This document shows positions 23,713-35,688 of a DNA stretch of 64,000 nt, one piece after another. Position 1 is the first letter of the stretch. Each line of letters opens with the position of its first letter. The notes beneath the pieces are model-generated. The model was not told the origin of the DNA. It did no database searches and saw only the letters and a list, made by a program, of their open reading frames with translations. The stretch comes from Brugia malayi (Eukaryota > Nematoda > Chromadorea > Rhabditida > Onchocercidae), in NCBI RefSeq assembly GCF_000002995.4, contig NW_025062476.1, positions 248,001-312,000 on the forward strand, written 5' to 3'. Both the position numbers and the translations under genes were made by a program.

Positions 23713-26700
23713 TTAACTGAATGATGAATTGGTTTCCTCAAAACTAGCCAAAGACCCAAGTGTCGCGAATTGCCATTCATTTTGCGGTACATACAGTTGC
23801 ATCACAGGGACTTGCCCATGCCCCATATCTTCTTCTATGTCACCTCGAGAGCATGCATAATGACCACAGGATAGCATACAATCCGTAATCGGATTTATCG
23901 CTACTTTTTCATCCTGAAGATATACGGGGAATCTGTGCAGCACGAATTCGCAGAGCAAGAAATGTTTCCTCACTAGATACTATCTCTCATCTTCTTGTTC
24001 ATACTGCTATTATTGAACTAGCACAAGGTTTGCTAATCAAATACTCATTCAATCAAAAACTTTGTTTCGCTCTGTCAAATCATAGAGCAGTAGTTCGATA
24101 CCAGTAATTACTCAGCATAATATTTCAAACGAAACTTTTTGAAAATTGCAAAAGAGTGGCCAAATATTAATCTCTTGCAAGAAGAGAGAAAATAAAAAGG
24201 GTACCGCCTCGCATTTCCTATTGGAGATGGCTCGAATGTACTGACAGCGATAATTGTAATTCGGATGGTCGTACAAATATTCTGCATTTACAGCCGTTAC
24301 CTATTATATAACTAATTTAATTTAATAATACATTACTAATGCGGCATATGACACTTGTTTGTGTAAGACAATTGTATTTCCTTGCAATGATTGTCGGAAA
24401 ACTTACAAATTCGCAATCAACTCGACTTTGTTCTGGACAATAGCCACAACTTCTGCGGCACTTTTCCCGAAATCTGGGAAGCAAGCAATTATGCAAATTT
24501 GTATGACTACATGTTCCGTTTAGAACAGCCTGAAGATCATCGGTACATATTGGCAACTGATGTTCTGTCTTTTCCTGAAATTATTGATTTCTTTCTTTAT
24601 TTTTCCATTATTATAAATTTTATTTCCGTATTATTTTCAGCTTATTTTAGATGGAAAAAGTTACATTTTCATAATTCATCGCTATTTCCATAATAAGTAA
24701 GAGATTTCTGCGGTAGAATCACAACGATTGGAAAAAGATATGAGAGAAAGGAGGGAGGGAGAAAGAAGAGATATTCAACTATTATATCATTAACAAGTTT
24801 TAATACTTCAGTACTGGCAATAAGTTGATAATTGTACAAAGCAGAAGTCAGACAGAGGACATCAAAATAAAACCGGTTTGAAGGAGAAATCCGGAAAGTT
24901 AACCTGGATGTACAAGAAAGGATGATGTGTACTAATGTAGTACAGTCGTAAGCTTATACCGCACATTCCACAGGTCCGAGCACATAATATGTACCTGCAA
25001 CGGGATCTTCTCAAAAGAAAAAGAAAACAATTTCTTCCATAAATACTTTTTCAGCAAATTTACATTTCTTGCAAAGCAGTCCACATGAGAAATGTTTCTA
25101 AGCAAGATGAAATCCACCTGAACTCTTGAAATGAATTGCAATGGCCACGAGATTTGTGTAGAAAGTCACAGTCAACGAGACTATCCTCACAATACAAATC
25201 AGCCAGTCCAATGATAACATTAGGCATTTTCTGGAAATCTTCAGCCCTATACATTGAAGGATTCGCGAAATCATGCAATCGGTAACTCGAATCCTTGTTG
25301 GCCTAAATTTGGGAACTGCTGATAAAGGCAAGAAGGGAAGAATCAAAAGAGAATGTAGGGATAACGAAGACAAGGACAAGTGCAAATGGTGACAAGTAAA
25401 AACACTTTGCTCCTCCAGTGAAACTGTAACACTGATCTAGACTTATTGTGACAGTGCAAATGGTGCTAACACAGTAATCATTACCAACTTAGTAAGTTGC
25501 TTTCCTAACAGTAGATATCATTAGAAAATTCAGTAAGCAGTAGGCTAGGACAAAATAATTTTCATAACAAGTCTGGACCAGTCTCAGGAATTGATGGGTC
25601 ATTTGAGCCCCGGTTGAGTAAAGGGGGATAAGTGGAGGTACTGTGATGTCTTTGTGACCCGCAAAAGGATCTTTCATAGATGTGTTTGTGACGTATATGA
25701 TTACCTGTTTGTAAATTCTGTTCACGTGGAAGATGTCATGGTTGCTTATATTTCTGGTCCTTCTGTACACACGTCCAAAGAGTGGGTCATCTACGTAGGG
25801 GTAGGAGTGGATAAGATTCTCGTATACTTTGCTCCAGTAAAACTGTAATTGAAACTTTGAACCGTTCTCGTCGAGACAATATCGAGAGGCTTCAGTGAGT
25901 GTGAGACATTGTACTGTCATTCAGAGATAGAAAGAGATGATGCGCTTACAAATTCCATATTTGGTTGATGACACATCATACTTGTCGCAGTTTCCATTCC
26001 AATGCATTCTTCTTCGTTGGTCTCTTCGGTCAGCTTTTTTGAATCCACAATAAATTTGTCCTTCCATACCACAAATTTAAGGTACTGTAACTTTACTGCA
26101 TTAGAAGCAGAAGACAATAAAAAGGCTTAAAGAGTTCGTCTCGTAGTGATAACACAGAATGACTTTTACTTTTACGGTGACACGGTGGGCTTTCTCACTT
26201 TGAATTCCTCTGGTTTTCTGCCTTTTCGAGGCTACTTTTATTTTGGTGGTACCGCATAATGCGGATGCTTTCGAGCATTCCATTATCTGCATACTGTATG
26301 TCTCTCGGTACGCAGAGGAAGAATTCGTTAGAAAATTTGCTAAGTATTAGGCAACTTACACCAATCTCGCTGTCAGCACCGAAATACAATATGTTTCCTT
26401 CCGGCTCCTTCATTGCGATCATTTGAAAACCAAGAATTTGATATATTGATCGCAAGACAATGTGACTGTACTCTATACATTCATCGTAGATATTGATCCA
26501 CTGAAGAAGACGGCGTTTTAAGTGACGTGTGAGAGTTGAGCACGTGGAATGGTTTCTGACCAAGAACTGTACAGAGGTAGGACGGGAAAGTTTAGGATCA
26601 GATACCGTGACGGAGTATGAAATTTGCGAATGGAAATCTTTATGTCATTTTGCAGTTTGCAGTATTCAGTTGCATGCATCCCACTGAATTGAAAGCGTAA

Positions 26701-26927
26701 TTCTAAATGAATTCCACAGTTAAATATAATAATTTAGGTGTAACTTACTCTTTCTCCACCCTTCCCATATCCAAGAAGTCCGTAACAGCCATAAGTAGTT
26801 GTCTTCACAGATATGTAATCGTTATCTCTCTCTTTGATAAAAGATCGAAATTTAATATTTGTTCTGTTTTGTACCTGAAACAATAGATCCGCCAGTTGTT
26901 CCCATCGGCGTCTCGAGTAAGCCGGTG
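23713..26927 (-). CDS. Secreted astacin-like protein without zinc site, with C-terminal ShK modules (5' end unresolved)
   Basis: Proposed exons: 26749-26927, 26360-26566, 26199-26286, 25950-26095 (3' end uncertain), 25705-25913, 25118-25302, 24904-24994, 24407-24574, 24205-24300, 23713-23913. The first two exons resemble an astacin metalloprotease domain: RRRWEQLADLLFQVQNRTNI, then NDYISVKTTTYGCYGLLGYG-KGGE, matching the 'GC.S.vGr.GG' region. At the place of HExxHxxGF the sequence reads IVLRSIYQILGFQ, so both His and the Glu are missing. Exon 5 ends like an astacin C-terminus (NHDIFHVNRIYKQ). Cysteine modules follow: CEDSLVDC...CARTCGMC (25118-25302 joined to 24904-24994), CTDDLQAV...CRRSCGYC (24407-24574), and a third less canonical one across 24407-23913. 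An alternative donor inside exon 4 (ACA A|GTATGA) is needed to keep phase with exon 5. A signal-peptide exon was not established; candidates lie at 27408-27450 and 27656-27952. Confidence 0.65.
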
Positions 26928-28029
26928 CTGAAAAGGAAATAAATCAGTCTTGATTTCGTATTCTTTTCCTGGAATTAAAGAAATATTACTAAACTCTATT
27001 TCAAATTTGTTTTAATATTTAGGATTTAAACAGAGCTGAGACTTTTCATAAAAGTAGCCTCTGTGCAGTAAAGTAAATATATTGCTTATTTACAAATCCA
27101 CAAAGGTATTGTTTGTTGCTTCCATTGGTTTTCTTTTTTGGCATCCATTACAAACATCCATTTTCCTAGTGTACTGCACTGCAATTTATTGATACAATGT
27201 CGAAACCGAGTTAGAATTATATGAAATCATGAAAATATTGAAATATTATTTCGTATTTGTTTGTAAAATATAAATCTTAAGTGTTTATTATGAACCTATG
27301 CGTTTCCAGTCATTTCAATCCTCAAGATCAACAGAAAAGATTGTATATATCTCATGATAGTTGATGTAATTGCATGTGAGATACCGCCTTCTTTGCTTAC
27401 GGAGGAGTGCTTTCTTATGGTAACCTCCCAAATTCTTATTTAATTTCCTATTTAATCTCGTCAAATCATCGATCAGTTATAAAGAAAACTTAAAAACTTT
27501 TCTCGGGTATTATCTTACTGAGATAAGAGAATTTGGTTTTTTTTCCTTGACAAAGTAAGACAAATCTCTTCAGTGACACCTAGTCGAGAAAATTGATGAA
27601 ACTTTGTAACACTTTAGATAACAGAAACCTCTTGTATATTTTAAAGAATGCTGATTTAATACACTCGCGTTCGATACCTATACGCAGTTTTATTTGAATT
27701 ACACAAATTACAGATTACCATTAAGCTGAGAAAGATAAGTTTGAAGAACATCCATCTGTAGGAATTCATGATATGTGCTGGTGAAAGGGAAAAGAGAGGA
27801 ATGGAAGGTGCACGGACACTGCTTGTTGACTGAATTAGTTTCCCAGCTTGGTTATTCATCATATTCATGGCTGGCATGAGAAGATGGTAGAGTAATGGTA
27901 ACTGGAGAAAAGTGTGATTCGGTAGCTCTCCGTAGTTCATTTCGTATTTCACAGATCATGACAGAGTAACAGAGATCATAGTGGGAAGCTTTCCTATCAC
28001 TTTCATTTTGTTGGCACCCAAATTTTCAG
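26928..28029. other. Region between astacin-like gene and uba-3 (divergent)
   Basis: Probably contains the missing 5' exon(s) of the astacin-like gene and both promoters. The minus-strand frame 27656-27952 includes a hydrophobic stretch (MFFKLIFLSLMVICNLCN) that could be a signal peptide. A minus-strand segment ending at a GTAAGC donor near 27408 (HKKALL) is in the right phase to join the exon at 26927. Neither link can be proven from sequence alone. Confidence 0.4.
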
Positions 28030-30957
28030 ATGGAGGAACTATCGGTTGATAAATTTCGAAATGAACGATGGCGTGACTTAAGACGTCTTACCGACGGGAA
28101 ATCGGCTTTTGCCCATCCAGCCTTCGAACCAGGAGTGCAGGTTATCGTCTCTAACTTAAGCTGTTTCCTTAATTTAGTGCAGTGAAATGATGTTTTCTAT
28201 TTTTCGTATTAACATATCCGTGTGTGATTGAAAAAACTTACTTTTTTAGAACTTGGAAACAGTACAAAACTGCCGTGTATTAGTGGTCGGAGCCGGTGGA
28301 TTAGGATGTGAATTATTGAAAGATTTGGTATGTTTTTCTTTCGGTAGCTTTAGTAGTCGTATCACATTGGTGAGATTTTACTGATCAGACAGAAACTTTC
28401 CATTTATTTTAATTAGATATGCTTAGGCATTATCTGGTTTTCGAAGGATCGAAGTGATCGATATGGATACGATTGAATTGTCCAATCTGAATAGGCAGTT
28501 CCTTTTTCGGTTCGTTCCGTTATCTTTGAAACCTAAACCAAAATTGATAGATGATTCAAGTTCTAGTAAACACGTTGGTTTCATTACGTTTCTCAGTCTC
28601 TCATCTTTTATCTTATTTCTTCATTCCCGTTATTTTCAGTGAAACTGATGTGGGTAAATCAAAAGCCGAGGTAGCGGCAGCATTCATCCGGAAACGAATC
28701 CCAGATTGCTCTGTAGTCGCGTGTGTTTTTATATTGAAACCAAGGAGATGTTACATTGAATAATAGTACATTGACATCAAGCATATAGGATTTCGCTTGT
28801 GAAATATATTAGTATAATTTCATTATCTGCTGATATTCAAGAAAGTTATTTGCAGTCATAACTGTAAGATACAGGATAAGGATGACCAGTTTTATCGATC
28901 GTTCGACATCATTATTTGTGGTTTGGATTCTGTGGTTGCAAGAAGATGGCTTAATGCTAAATTGGTTAATTTTTTTTATTTATTTCACCTAATTAATTAA
29001 TGTTGAATTTGTAATGCAATAGCTGAAATTATAAAGCTTTCTGTCCGAATAACAGTTAACCTTTATGGCGTAACTAAATATTTCGTAATTAAATCAAAAA
29101 TAGGTAAGCATAGTGGAATTCGATCCGGATGGTAATCCAACAGGCATTATACCTTTAATTGATGGTGGCACAGAAGGATTTAAGGGGAATTCTCGAATAA
29201 TACTGCCTACGATGACTGCTTGTGTCGAATGTACTGTTGATCTGTACCCACCACAGGTTACACTTTACCTTTATTCAAATTCATTGCAGTCGAATTTGAT
29301 TTAATTTAAATTTGAGCCCATTTATGACTGTCAGTCAGCTTGCATTTACAGATCACTTTTCCTATGTGCACGATAGCAAATACTCCTCGACTTCCTGAAC
29401 ATTGCATTGAATATGTGAAAGTAATACAGTGGCATAAGGACAAACCATTTAATGGTTCGCTTTGATATTTCATTTATTTGTAATTTGAATATAACACTTC
29501 ATAACATGTACCACACTGATGCTACCGCTATCTCAAAAATTGCTATAAGTTAAAAGTATTATTCAGGTGAAGCGATGGACACTGATAACATGGAACACGT
29601 GCAATGGGTGTTTAAAGCTGCTTTAAAAAGGGCTAACAAATACAATATCAAAGGAGTTGATTTAAGACTTACAAAAGGTGTTCTGAAGCGAATAATTCCG
29701 GCTGTGGCATCTACCAATGCTGTTATTGCAGGTAGTATCTAATTGTTATCGTTCTCGACCTTGACTTTTGGAATATATGTACGAATACTTTATACAATTG
29801 ATTACTAGTACACAACAATATTCATATAAACACTCGTTATTTGTAAACATGATATTCATAAGGATAGTGAGATATGATATATAGGATAGTGAACTTTAGA
29901 TATTTCAGCATCATGCGCACTGGAGGCTTTGAAACTAGCTTCAAAGTAAGTTTCCTGATTTAACATTTTTTTAACTGATATTTTTGACTTCTGGCGGTTT
30001 TTCTTTGTTAATTGTTACTTTTTTTTACAGCATTTCATGCCCAATGCAAAACTATCTCAATTTTACAAATATTGAGGGAGCTTTCGTGGGAGTTGTCGAA
30101 TTGGAAAAAAGAGTAAGTCAGTAATTCGCGCATACATTCATTGATAATAAATTCTTTCGTAAAATAGGTTTTTTATACACTTTGCGTCTTTAATTAAAAT
30201 TAATTAAAAACTCGATACAAAAGTGCACTTTATTCGATATATTTTTGATGTTTATTCTTTCCTCGATAAAAATAGAAATTTTTTTCAGCTGGACTGTTTA
30301 GTATGTGGTGAACAGGCACAGTACGTAGATATACCCGCCAAAGAAACACTGCGCCACTTGCTAGATGAAATTATAAAAAGATAGTAAGTGTTTCCATGTG
30401 ATTCACATTTTTGTTTCTGTTGACAAAAGAGATACACAGTGATACACTTCATGATCAGTGCTTTAGTTCAAGAAAAATTTGCCCCTTCCTTTCCTCTTTT
30501 CTAACATTTAAAGGAAATTACTGGTTAGAGTAGGAAAAAAAGACGAAAAAAACTTTAATCTTATGAAAAAAACTATTGTTTTATAGTCAGCTTTGTAATC
30601 CATCAATACAAACAGCAAAGGAAAAATTATATATGAAAAGCGATCTGATACCTGAATTGAATGAAATCAGCACTGCCAATTTATCCAGAACTTTGGAAGG
30701 CCAGTTTTCCGGTTTGATTGGAATGAATTTAAAGTTTATACCTTGCATAAATTTGGGATCGAATAATGTTACGGATGTCTATTTAAGAGATATACATGTA
30801 AAGCTGGATTTATTATAGAAAATGTTCTTTAACAGGTTACCAAATCACAAGGCGATTATTTGTAGATCTCGGCCTGGCAAATGGTGACGAACTTCTTATT
30901 GCTGATGAAACTCGGGCTCGACCAATTTCCTTACGTATTCGTTACCAAGGAGATTAG
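28030..30957 (+). CDS. uba-3: NEDD8-activating enzyme E1 catalytic subunit UBA3
   Basis: UBA3, with its ULA1/NAE1 partner, adenylates NEDD8 and passes it to UBC12 for cullin neddylation. Thirteen exons: 28030-28140, 28250-28327, 28427-28509, 28640-28720, 28856-28964, 29104-29256, 29352-29454, 29567-29731, 29909-29945, 30031-30112, 30289-30383, 30587-30699, 30866-30957; about 433 residues. The nucleotide-binding loop is [17 protein letters not shown] (G51-G56), followed by [19 protein letters not shown]. The catalytic cysteine is C211 in [20 protein letters not shown]. The zinc-type CxxC pairs appear as CVEC and CLVCG. The C-terminal ubiquitin-fold E2-binding domain ends [16 protein letters not shown]...RYQGD. 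The ATG follows a TTTTCAG acceptor directly, consistent with SL trans-splicing. The donor of exon 12 is either a GC donor at 30699 or a GT donor at 30711 (see findings). Confidence 0.95.
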
Positions 30958-31775
30958 AAATTCACTGGAACTTGTTAAACCTATTTTAGAAGGTGCCTAT
31001 ACTATACTAACTGATCAAAAACACTGAAGTACATTATGAGAACAAAACTTGCGCTTTTCTGCATACGTAATTTTTTCTGTGTATTTCAGAGCTAACTCGC
31101 TTAAGAGAAATATGTCTAGTGAGGTGCTTTGCTGGAATTGTTTGTTCGAAAAAAACTTTGGCCCTGTCAGAATTTCACTGAATTAGGTAGCTCAGTAGTT
31201 GGTTTCCGGATTTTGTCCTTGTGATTTATATAAATATATTCGTACTATAGATATATAGTCAAAGAAAAGAATACCCGCTTCAATGTTAAATTGATTTAAT
31301 GAATATAAGATGTCTCTAAAAAACATCAAAAGAAAAATTCTAAACAATTAGAAAGGAAAACAAGTTTTCCAGTGTGAAATTAGTATTTACGTCTAAAGGA
31401 TGTTGAATTACAAAATTTTAAGTCTCGTCAGTTATAAAATATTAATCTTCGAGCAGTCGTTATCATTCATCCCTGAATGGTATTCCCATAATTTTTTCCC
31501 TTAAGAAAATGCAGGCCAAGTAGGTAAGTTTAAACACGTAATGCATGCACCTAAAATGACTTGTTGGTAACACATCATTCTGGCGTGATCTTTGATTGAC
31601 CAGTATTTTTTGTTCTTTTCAAGTTTACCTGACATCATTGCAGATAAAACATATGTAATACAGAAGCATCGAACATGACTATTCTAAAAGAATTTATGAA
31701 AATCATACATTTGCAAAGGCTTGCTTTGGATATATAATAGATTATAATTAGGCATTTGCAACGGTGAAACTGCAG
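30958..31775. other. Intergenic between convergent uba-3 and mrg-1
   Basis: Only AT-rich 3' flanking sequence. No gene, repeat or RNA was recognised. Confidence 0.45.
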
Positions 31776-34502
31776 CTAAATTTTAGAGTTTTGCAAGAGG
31801 CGCAACTTGTACTCTTCAGTGACGGTTTCATAGTCTTGCTCTGGATCGAAAAATTTCTCGGAATTGCTCCCCAAATAACGAACAAATGACTGGACAAAAA
31901 CAGTTAAAATCTCTTTCGAATCGTTGTCGCACAGCATACATCTAAAAATGAATTATGACCAGCCAGAAAGGAGGCATTCGAGGTTGCCATTTGCAGTTTT
32001 TTCCTATTTTAAGAAATGAGGATTTACATCAAATAGTTCCAACTCACTCGATCATTTCTGGAAACCTAATAAGTAGTCGAAGCAAATAAATAAAACCATA
32101 GTATTCCGATGCCCGAAGTCCTTTTTTTGGTTCATTCAACAGATCTGAAATCCACTGAAAGCATCAAACTTTCTTTGAAACATAATGCTCTTTAAATAAA
32201 AAAATACTTTATATGTAATAAATGCTTGCTCCAACCTGATATATTGTACAGATGAATAACTCCTGAAGTCTCCTCAGTCAGGTCCTTATGACGCAACTTC
32301 TCGTTTGCGTACAATATGTCAGATGCTATAATCAGATCGAAAAAACTCTGCAACAACAAGTTTCGGAGGTGTAAAAAGTATAACTGGTAAAGAGTTATAT
32401 TTTCTAGAGCAAAACATACATTACAGGACTCAAGAAAACATGCCACTTTTCCAGTTGACATCTCGGACAAAGTACTCTACATCAAACCAGACAGATTGAT
32501 CTTAGAGAAAGATTTTCACATGCAATAATGCCAATTAACACCTTTTTATCTTTTTATCAGTCTTAATATTTCAAATTTAACCTACAATTTAATTCAGTTC
32601 TAAAAAGAGACCTATAAGGAGTTACTTTCATATTATCTGCACATTCGTCTAACGCGGCCACAACACCTTTCCAGTATCGTGCTCGTCCTTTATGCACTTT
32701 AACTTCTGAGCATACTGCATCCAGTTTTCGCACGTGCATGACATACTGCAGTGGATGGACCGTTGCACAGAAATTGATAGAAATTCCTGCTCAATCTTCA
32801 ACCCGTCTAATTTTCCAATTTCCTTATAAATTCTGCTCAGTGTAAAAGAAATTTGCCAAAATATAAACAACCGAAACATGCAAATTGCTAGGTATTTGGA
32901 AGCAAATTTTAACTTAGCTTTGTCAACAAAATGATTTTAATTTCGAATTTAATTTCTATTGGTCTCTTCAGAAAAACGGTTCTTGACTAGATTAGTAAAC
33001 TAGTAATCCCTAATACCTCACCTCTTCCATAATATTTGAAACAGTCAAGCGGCATGGCAGGCGCGGTAATTTCAGCTCGCTTTCAATCAAACGACGGTCA
33101 TTTTCTAGCAGAGCTTTCAGCTTTTCAGGAATTGATACTGTCTAAAGAACTTTCTAAAGAAGATATTTCATCAGGAAATTGGCTGATGCTCAGCTGATTA
33201 AGAATGTCCAAAGAGGATGCTGCTATAATTGAAAAGTTCGTTTGTTTCCTGACCTCATTTGTGGATGAGCTTCTCGATATACTATCCGTTGAACTATCCC
33301 CAAAGACACTGTAACTGACTAGCAGTTTTGCATCTCGAGAAGCATCTAGAAAACAACGTAATTTATGTATATTAGTGATCTTCTAAAGATATCTAAAGCA
33401 TGATTTATAAAAATAAACTGAAAAAATATCATCCTTTAAAAAATACATTTTTATGATCTACTACAACTGTAACAAATATCAACAGAAAAGAGAAATTTTC
33501 AACACATCTAAAGGCGGCAATATTTAACAAGTTCTCTTACTGGAAGAAGACTCTGACAATTGTACAGCCGAGCGCCCACGCCGAATTTCTGCCTTTTGTG
33601 GCTTCTTTTTTTTAACTAGCTCAGCAGCTCGAGCCTTCGCCTCCCTCATTTCAATCTAAACATGCCAATATATTTAAACATGACATCACTATTCTGCCTA
33701 CTACACATTCAGTCCATTGATATGGAGCAATAGCTAATTACCTGACTTCTATCATCCTAACTTCATAAAATCAGTTTACAAAGATTCAGTGCAATATTTT
33801 TAGGTCAATTAAAATCATTCATAATATAAGCTGCATAAATCAGTTTTTTTTTTTTTTTTTTTTTAAGAAATTAAATTCGTAATACTCGAATTATGAAAAT
33901 AACAACAAAACAAAACAAAAAATATCGACATTACCCCCACAACAAAAATACCGACATTACCTTTGCAAGTTCAATATTTTCCGGTGTAAACGGACGGAAT
34001 CGTATTGCAGACCTGCTGTGCGGAATGTTTTCATCGTATCGTTTACTCCATCCCTAATAATAGATGCACGTGTTTCAACAATGTTTTTCACTACTTTGTC
34101 TACAATTCTTTTCCTTCTCCTAATGAAGTATACTTCTCTCTTTTACTGTAAAACTACAAAAGCAGTGCAATGCTCAACAACACACTTTCTTCCACCTATT
34201 TCTACTCGTAAAGGTTATACAGGTAAGAACTAGAAGACAACCTGATAGTGAACAGTATACAAATATTCTCCATTTGTTTGTATTTTTACAGCGATTATCT
34301 TAGCCTCATAAAAAAGATTGTCGGTATGGCTACAAAGTATCATCGAGTTCACTTCATAAGGTGTTATCGGTGGCACAGGCTGCAATCAAAAAAGCTATGG
34401 AAATGTTAGTCTCAACGGCAATTCAGTAATATTTCATATGGTTTTTCTAAGAAAACTTACACTTGTTACTGAGCCATCAGAACTACTTGCTTCCGCTTCC
34501 AT
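31776..34502 (-). CDS. mrg-1: MRG15/MRG-1 chromo-barrel and MRG domain chromatin protein
   Basis: MRG15-type proteins read H3K36 methylation and sit in NuA4/Sin3-type complexes. In C. elegans MRG-1 protects the germline and silences the X. Ten exons: 34461-34502, 34242-34379, 33961-34053, 33541-33655, 33254-33345, 33022-33141, 32626-32745, 32236-32347, 32048-32144, 31776-31941; 364 residues with all phases matching. The chromo barrel covers about residues 15-91 (FYEAKIIAV, YLYTVHYQGWSKRYDENI). A basic linker (AELVKKKKPQKAEIRRGRS) follows. The MRG domain runs from about residue 162 (SIPEKLKALLENDRRLIES) through RKLDAVCSEVK, ALDECADNMK, YYGFIYLLRLLIRFPEMIE and the C-terminal FVRYLGSNSEKFFDPEQDY. 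The start follows TTTTTTCAG by two bases, suggesting trans-splicing. Exon 5 must use the donor at 33254 because reading on leads to a stop near 33130. Confidence 0.95.
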
Positions 34503-35688
34503 ATCTGAAAAAAGGAAAAAAGAATTTTAACTGCTCAGTCATTTCGCATCACACTCCTCACCATTCCTCTTCAGGGACAAAAATTTGAATCAAACAGTCG
34601 TAAAGCGATGATCTCTGCTCCAAAGATAGTGTCCCTCTGGTCGATCGTCCCATTAAACTTAATCTAATGAATATTCCCAGAAGAAGTGAACTAATGCTAT
34701 GACAAGCCGACAACACATCCGTGAAGTAAGAAAACACTGGAATCAGTGGACAAGCGACAATAAGCGCTGCATAAATGAGAGAAGCACTTGCTGACTTAAG
34801 CTCCAATCGTTGTCATCTCGAGAAAAACTGACTTAAGCTCCCCTCGTTCTCATCTCGAGAAACGGATGAGTCGGATATCTCTCGAGAAACGGATGATTCA
34901 GTTACCGCCAACCAATATCGCAGTCCTATCACTTCTCCGCCACACCTTCTCAGCCCATCTCCTTATCAAATCGGGAAGGCAAAAAGCAGGAGCCGTTCTC
35001 GCTAGATAACAATGACGACACGGTTTTCTCGCTAGATCGAGTTGGATTCCTGCGTGGATGACGTGGTATCCGAGCAGGCAGTTTCTTAACACGTGAGGAC
35101 GAGTGTGTGTATGTGTGTGTGCTACTTTTGGAATACAGTGATGCCACTGTGACTCCTGCCATGTATCATCGCATGCAATTTCAATTTCATAGAACAATTC
35201 ATTTGCGTATTTCTTGTCGCATATCTATTCCATCCGGAAATCTGTAGTTTCCGGATGCATTCATCAAAATCTTCTGGAAACATGTGAAGTAGCAGCACAG
35301 GATGTAAAGAATGATATCATGCCTACACAAGAAAAGGCATACAGGGGATTTGTGTAAATTTGTTGCTGTTGGTGACAGTCACAGTTTGCAAGCGTTACAA
35401 ATAGATGTCGAATGACTTGAAAATATTTGGCTTAAAAATTTTTCAAGGAAAGTTGGATAATACTAATACAAATGTCTGAAGACCGAAAGAGATGAACGTT
35501 TACCGTATTGCAGGTGTTTACCGTGAGTGATACCTCACACCTCACTTCACAGCAGTCGTCCATCGATTTTACAGAAGAAATAGTAGCAAGCTGATTTACA
35601 TAAGATTAGCTGAAAGCAAGAACGGAATTCGTCTTTAAAGATGAAGTAAACAGTCGGTTCACGTAGAATAATCGTAATATTGTTGGCG
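34503..35688. other. Region upstream of mrg-1
   Basis: Contains a hydrophobic 82-codon minus-strand frame (34558-34806) lacking an ATG, a two-copy repeat at about 34790-34862, and otherwise no recognisable gene. See findings for the open frame. Confidence 0.4.
34790..34862. repeat. Two-copy tandem repeat, about 36 bp unit
   Basis: The block CTGACTTAAGCTCC followed by TCGTTnTCATCTCGAGAAA occurs twice in succession. Shorter copies of CTCGAGAAACGGATGA continue at 34854-34871 and 34883-34892. Confidence 0.7.

Noticed and set aside
34898..35197. 99-codon minus-strand frame with an HTHTHT stretch
   Set aside because: Contains a short GT-repeat translation and no domain; no flanking exon structure.
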